A stretch of 64,000 nucleotides of DNA from Tridacna crocea (taxonomy: Eukaryota > Mollusca > Bivalvia > Cardiida > Cardiidae). The stretch covers positions 17,059,290 to 17,123,289 of the forward strand of contig OX031061.1 of NCBI GenBank assembly GCA_943736015.1. Reading direction: 5' to 3'. Under the pieces are notes generated by a model that ran no database searches, was not told where the DNA came from, and saw nothing but the letters and a program-made list of their open reading frames with translations. Within the stretch, counting starts at the first letter, position 1, and the number at the start of each line of letters is the position of its first letter. Positions 61,938 to 64,000 of the stretch are shown one piece after another. A program made the translations under genes and the position numbers.

Positions 61938-62090
61938 GGTTTAACCCTGAATAGCCTAATCTTGTGTTTTAATGACCCTGAGGAAGAAAGCATTAAAATT
62001 CATTTTGGTAAAGAAGAAAATGTTGGTAACCATCATTTTGCACCTTTTTCTGCAATGTTTTCCACCTCATCAAAGACAAATCACATTTTT
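61938..62090 (+). mobile_element. TTAA hairpin MITE, decayed
   Basis: TTTAACCCTGAATAGCC start, TTAATGACCCTGAGGAAG left half, partial palindrome around TTGGTAACCATC. Confidence 0.7.
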
Positions 62091-62127
62091 ATAAGACAGA
62101 ACAAGATTAATTCAATTCGTGATTGCT

Positions 62128-62356
62128 TTAACCCATTACCAAACGACAAAATTTTAGGTTTGTCAAAATTGAAAGGAATTGCAGACGACAAAATAAAAGT
62201 GACTGAAAATTTTTAACTTGTTTTGTGAAGGGTAGAAAACATTGTGGGAAAAGAAGAAAATGCTGGTTACCAGCATTTTCTCCTTTTCCCACAATGTTTT
62301 CAAAAGGCTTCTTTGCCAGGGGCGTCAAAAGTAGGGATTGTGTGGTAATGGGTTAA
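62128..62356 (-). mobile_element. TTAA hairpin MITE
   Basis: TTAACCCATTACCAAACG to GTGGTAATGGGTTAA, lying just past the receptor gene's terminal region. Confidence 0.92.
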
Positions 62357-62429
62357 AACAGAGCAAGTTGATTCCATTAAAAAAACTTTTGTTATAGGAA
62401 AAAGAGAATTGCTTTAATTGTACAGCACT

Positions 62430-62605
62430 GAAGACAAATATAAGAGAAAATACAGTAAATACAAACACTAACATTCTATCTGTAAAAGCTATGAACACAG
62501 GCCAGTAAGACTCTTATCGTAAAGCATAAATGACAAATATAAGAGACAACACACTAAATATAAACAGTAACATTCTATCTATAACAGCTATTATCTTGAA
62601 CCAGT
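62430..62605 (-). repeat. 90-bp tandem duplication of the receptor M4 segment across the stop
   Basis: GACAAATATAAGAGA (plus-strand reading) occurs at 62441 and 62531, and TAACATTCTATCT at 62470 and 62560, an exact 90-bp offset. The outer copy is coding; the other begins right after TAA in the same frame and still reads DRMLVFVFTVFSLIFVF. Confidence 0.8.
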
Positions 62606-62906
62606 CACTATGTTGCTGAATGTTAATGAATTCCAACAGTGTACTCAGTTTCTCCTCTATAGAACTGAGTTTATCATATAAAGAAGAATTATCTAAAAGT
62701 CTGTCAGATGTACATGTAGCATCATATGTATGAAGATCTAAATGCCCTCTATTCATTTGTGTTCCACCCTGTAGTGGTATGCTGTCAGGTCTGTATTCAT
62801 CACTTGGCCCACCAGGTGCTGTGTATGGGTTTGATGCTTTCTGACGATTTCTTGGGAACTGGGTGCCTGTCTTTACACAGCAAATGGGACTGAGTATCAT
62901 AGCAAC
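62514..62906 (-). CDS. Nicotinic-type Cys-loop receptor subunit, last coding exon (partial gene)
   Basis: Acceptor CTACCTTACAG|GTTG, then 130 codons in phase 0 and TAA. It begins hydrophobic (VAMILSPICC), runs through a variable cytoplasmic loop, then an amphipathic helix (SLYDKLSSIEEKLSTLLEFI). The pattern DWFKIIAVIDRMLLFIFSVL is the W..(I/V)A.V.DR..L.IF hallmark of the M4 region of nicotinic receptor subunits, which form pentameric ligand-gated channels at the cell surface. The ligand-binding domain and M1-M3 must lie beyond the right edge. GABA- or 5-HT-type members are less likely given the DW...DR pattern. Subunit identity is unknown. The next 50 codons after the stop stay open in the same frame and repeat the M4 segment. 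Confidence 0.75.
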   Translation of the reverse strand, partial: VAMILSPICCVKTGTQFPRNRQKASNPYTAPGGPSDEYRPDSIPLQGGTQMNRGHLDLHTYDATCTSDRLLDNSSLYDKLSSIEEKLSTLLEFINIQQHSDWFKIIAVIDRMLLFIFSVLSLIFVIYALR

Positions 62907-62978
62907 CTGTAAGGTAGATTGAGAGTTCTTGTCATCATTTTGAATCCTGTCTGTGCTGCCTGAGCCCCTAACACACAC

Positions 62979-63389
62979 CTATTTCATCCCCATTTCATAA
63001 AACTATGACTATTCTTGTACAAAGGTTGGTATTTTCATGCCCTTGAAGGTTGTTAGGTTGTACAGATTACAACAGATTAAAATTGTATTTCACGTTTGGA
63101 GAAGTTTGAAGCAATCTCTGTTGTGGTTCCCAGCTCTAACTCTTTATCAAACAATGAAATTTTAACAAGCAATTTCGTTGAAATGATATCCCCTGCCCAA
63201 AAAGACATTTTTTGATACAAACATATAAGAGGTATTGTGTTTTGCATGTACATGTGGCCTTTTTGTTATTGATCCATGATGAAATTATACATTAAGCTCC
63301 CTTGATCCATGGCACAGCATTTCATTACATAAACTAGCACTTGTCCCAGAAAAGGATAAATTCATCAAAGGGTAATCAGTCGAAAAAAG
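62979..63389. other. Receptor intron, no exon recognised
   Basis: A short MITE end (CTCTTTATCAAACAATG, 63138) and AT-rich sequence. Confidence 0.45.
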
Positions 63390-64000
63390 CCTGTGAATCT
63401 AAATGGAAAAGTGCGTGCAAAAATCCAAAGTAAAAATTTACAAGTGGCAATAACTCCAAAAATACTAAAGATAGAGTTATGGTTCTTGTGCACTGCACTT
63501 CTCAATTAGTTCTATATGTGTGTGAAGTTTCAAGTTCCTAGCTTGTATAATTTTGGAGATATACACTAGACAGAAATCCATAGTAAAAATTAACAAAGGG
63601 CAATAACTCAAAAATTACTGAAGACAGAGTTTTGGTTTTTGTGAACTGCACTTCTCCTTAATTAATTCTATAAGTGTATACAGTTTGAAGTTCCTAGCCT
63701 TTGTACTTTTGGAGATATGCTCCGGACAAAATTCCAAAGTGAAGATTTACAAAGAACAATAACTCATCAATTACTGAAGACAGAGTTATGATTCTTTAGC
63801 ACTGCACTTCTCCTTAATTAGTTCTATATGCGTGTGATGTTTCAAGTTCCTAGCTTTTATACTTTTGGAGATATGCTCTGGACAAAATTTCCAAAGTTAA
63901 AATTTACAAAGGGCAGTAACTCCAAAAATACTGAAGACAGAGTTATGGTTGTTGTGCACTGCACTTCTCCTCAATGAGTTCTATATATGTGTGTGATGTT
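63390..64000 (-). repeat. Tandem array 4, about 156-bp units, runs off the window
   Basis: GAGTTATGGTTCTTGTGCAC-type units near 63475, 63630, 63786 and 63941 (period about 156). The unit is the reverse complement of, and clearly related to, the core of 50997-52270 (TGCACTTCTC, GGACAAAATT, CAATAACTC). The right end lies outside. Confidence 0.78.

Overview
This is eukaryotic genomic DNA, AT-rich and intron-rich, most likely from a bivalve mollusc. That call rests on clam/oyster-type tandem-core repeats (units of about 156-167 bp ending in ACGG-rich tracts and a hairpin), tRNA-derived SINEs, an expanded-type Cys-loop receptor gene and vertebrate-like TMBIM and TMUB genes. The species cannot be fixed from the sequence. 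There is no prokaryotic operon, CRISPR array or phage; almost everything outside about 2.3 kb of host coding exons is transposable-element DNA.

Three host genes are supported. (1) A TMBIM/lifeguard (Bax-inhibitor-1 family) gene on the minus strand, with ten coding exons between 32549 and 5743. They join in perfect phase with GT/AG borders into a 238-residue seven-helix protein. (2) A TMUB1/2-like gene on the plus strand, with coding exons at 47929-48022, 49824-50589 and 52744-53119. It gives 411 residues with an N-terminal helix, a ubiquitin-like domain and two C-terminal helices. (3) The last exon of a nicotinic-type Cys-loop receptor subunit on the minus strand (62514-62906), whose upstream exons lie beyond the right edge.

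Layout. 1-5345: three tandem-repeat arrays with pearl/Helentron-like ends. 5346-35232: the TMBIM gene, its introns packed with a TTAA-flanked hairpin MITE, SINEs and hAT-like MITEs. One intron holds an intact 6.3-kb LTR retrotransposon (17849-24164) whose integrase lies before the reverse transcriptase, as in Gmr1-type Ty3/gypsy elements. 35576-47594: several cut-and-paste elements with clear target-site duplications, including a foldback element with 600-bp arms, plus a displaced 583-bp copy of a TMUB exon. 47925-53119: TMUB. 53653-56390: a TA-flanked transposon nest containing a reversed copy of itself and a second, unrelated element. 56391-64000: more MITEs and SINEs, the receptor exon, and the start of another tandem array.

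The most striking item is the TTAA MITE. There are about 60 recognisable copies, each of about 230 bp, with a central palindrome of about 66 bp. The two palindrome arms often carry matching changes, and neighbouring copies are repeatedly fused at one shared TTAA. Other points to check are an in-frame duplicate of the receptor's last membrane helix just after its stop codon, and a recurring terminal design in which short words such as GGTCAACTCGTACC are tandemly repeated inside the inverted repeats of otherwise unrelated elements.
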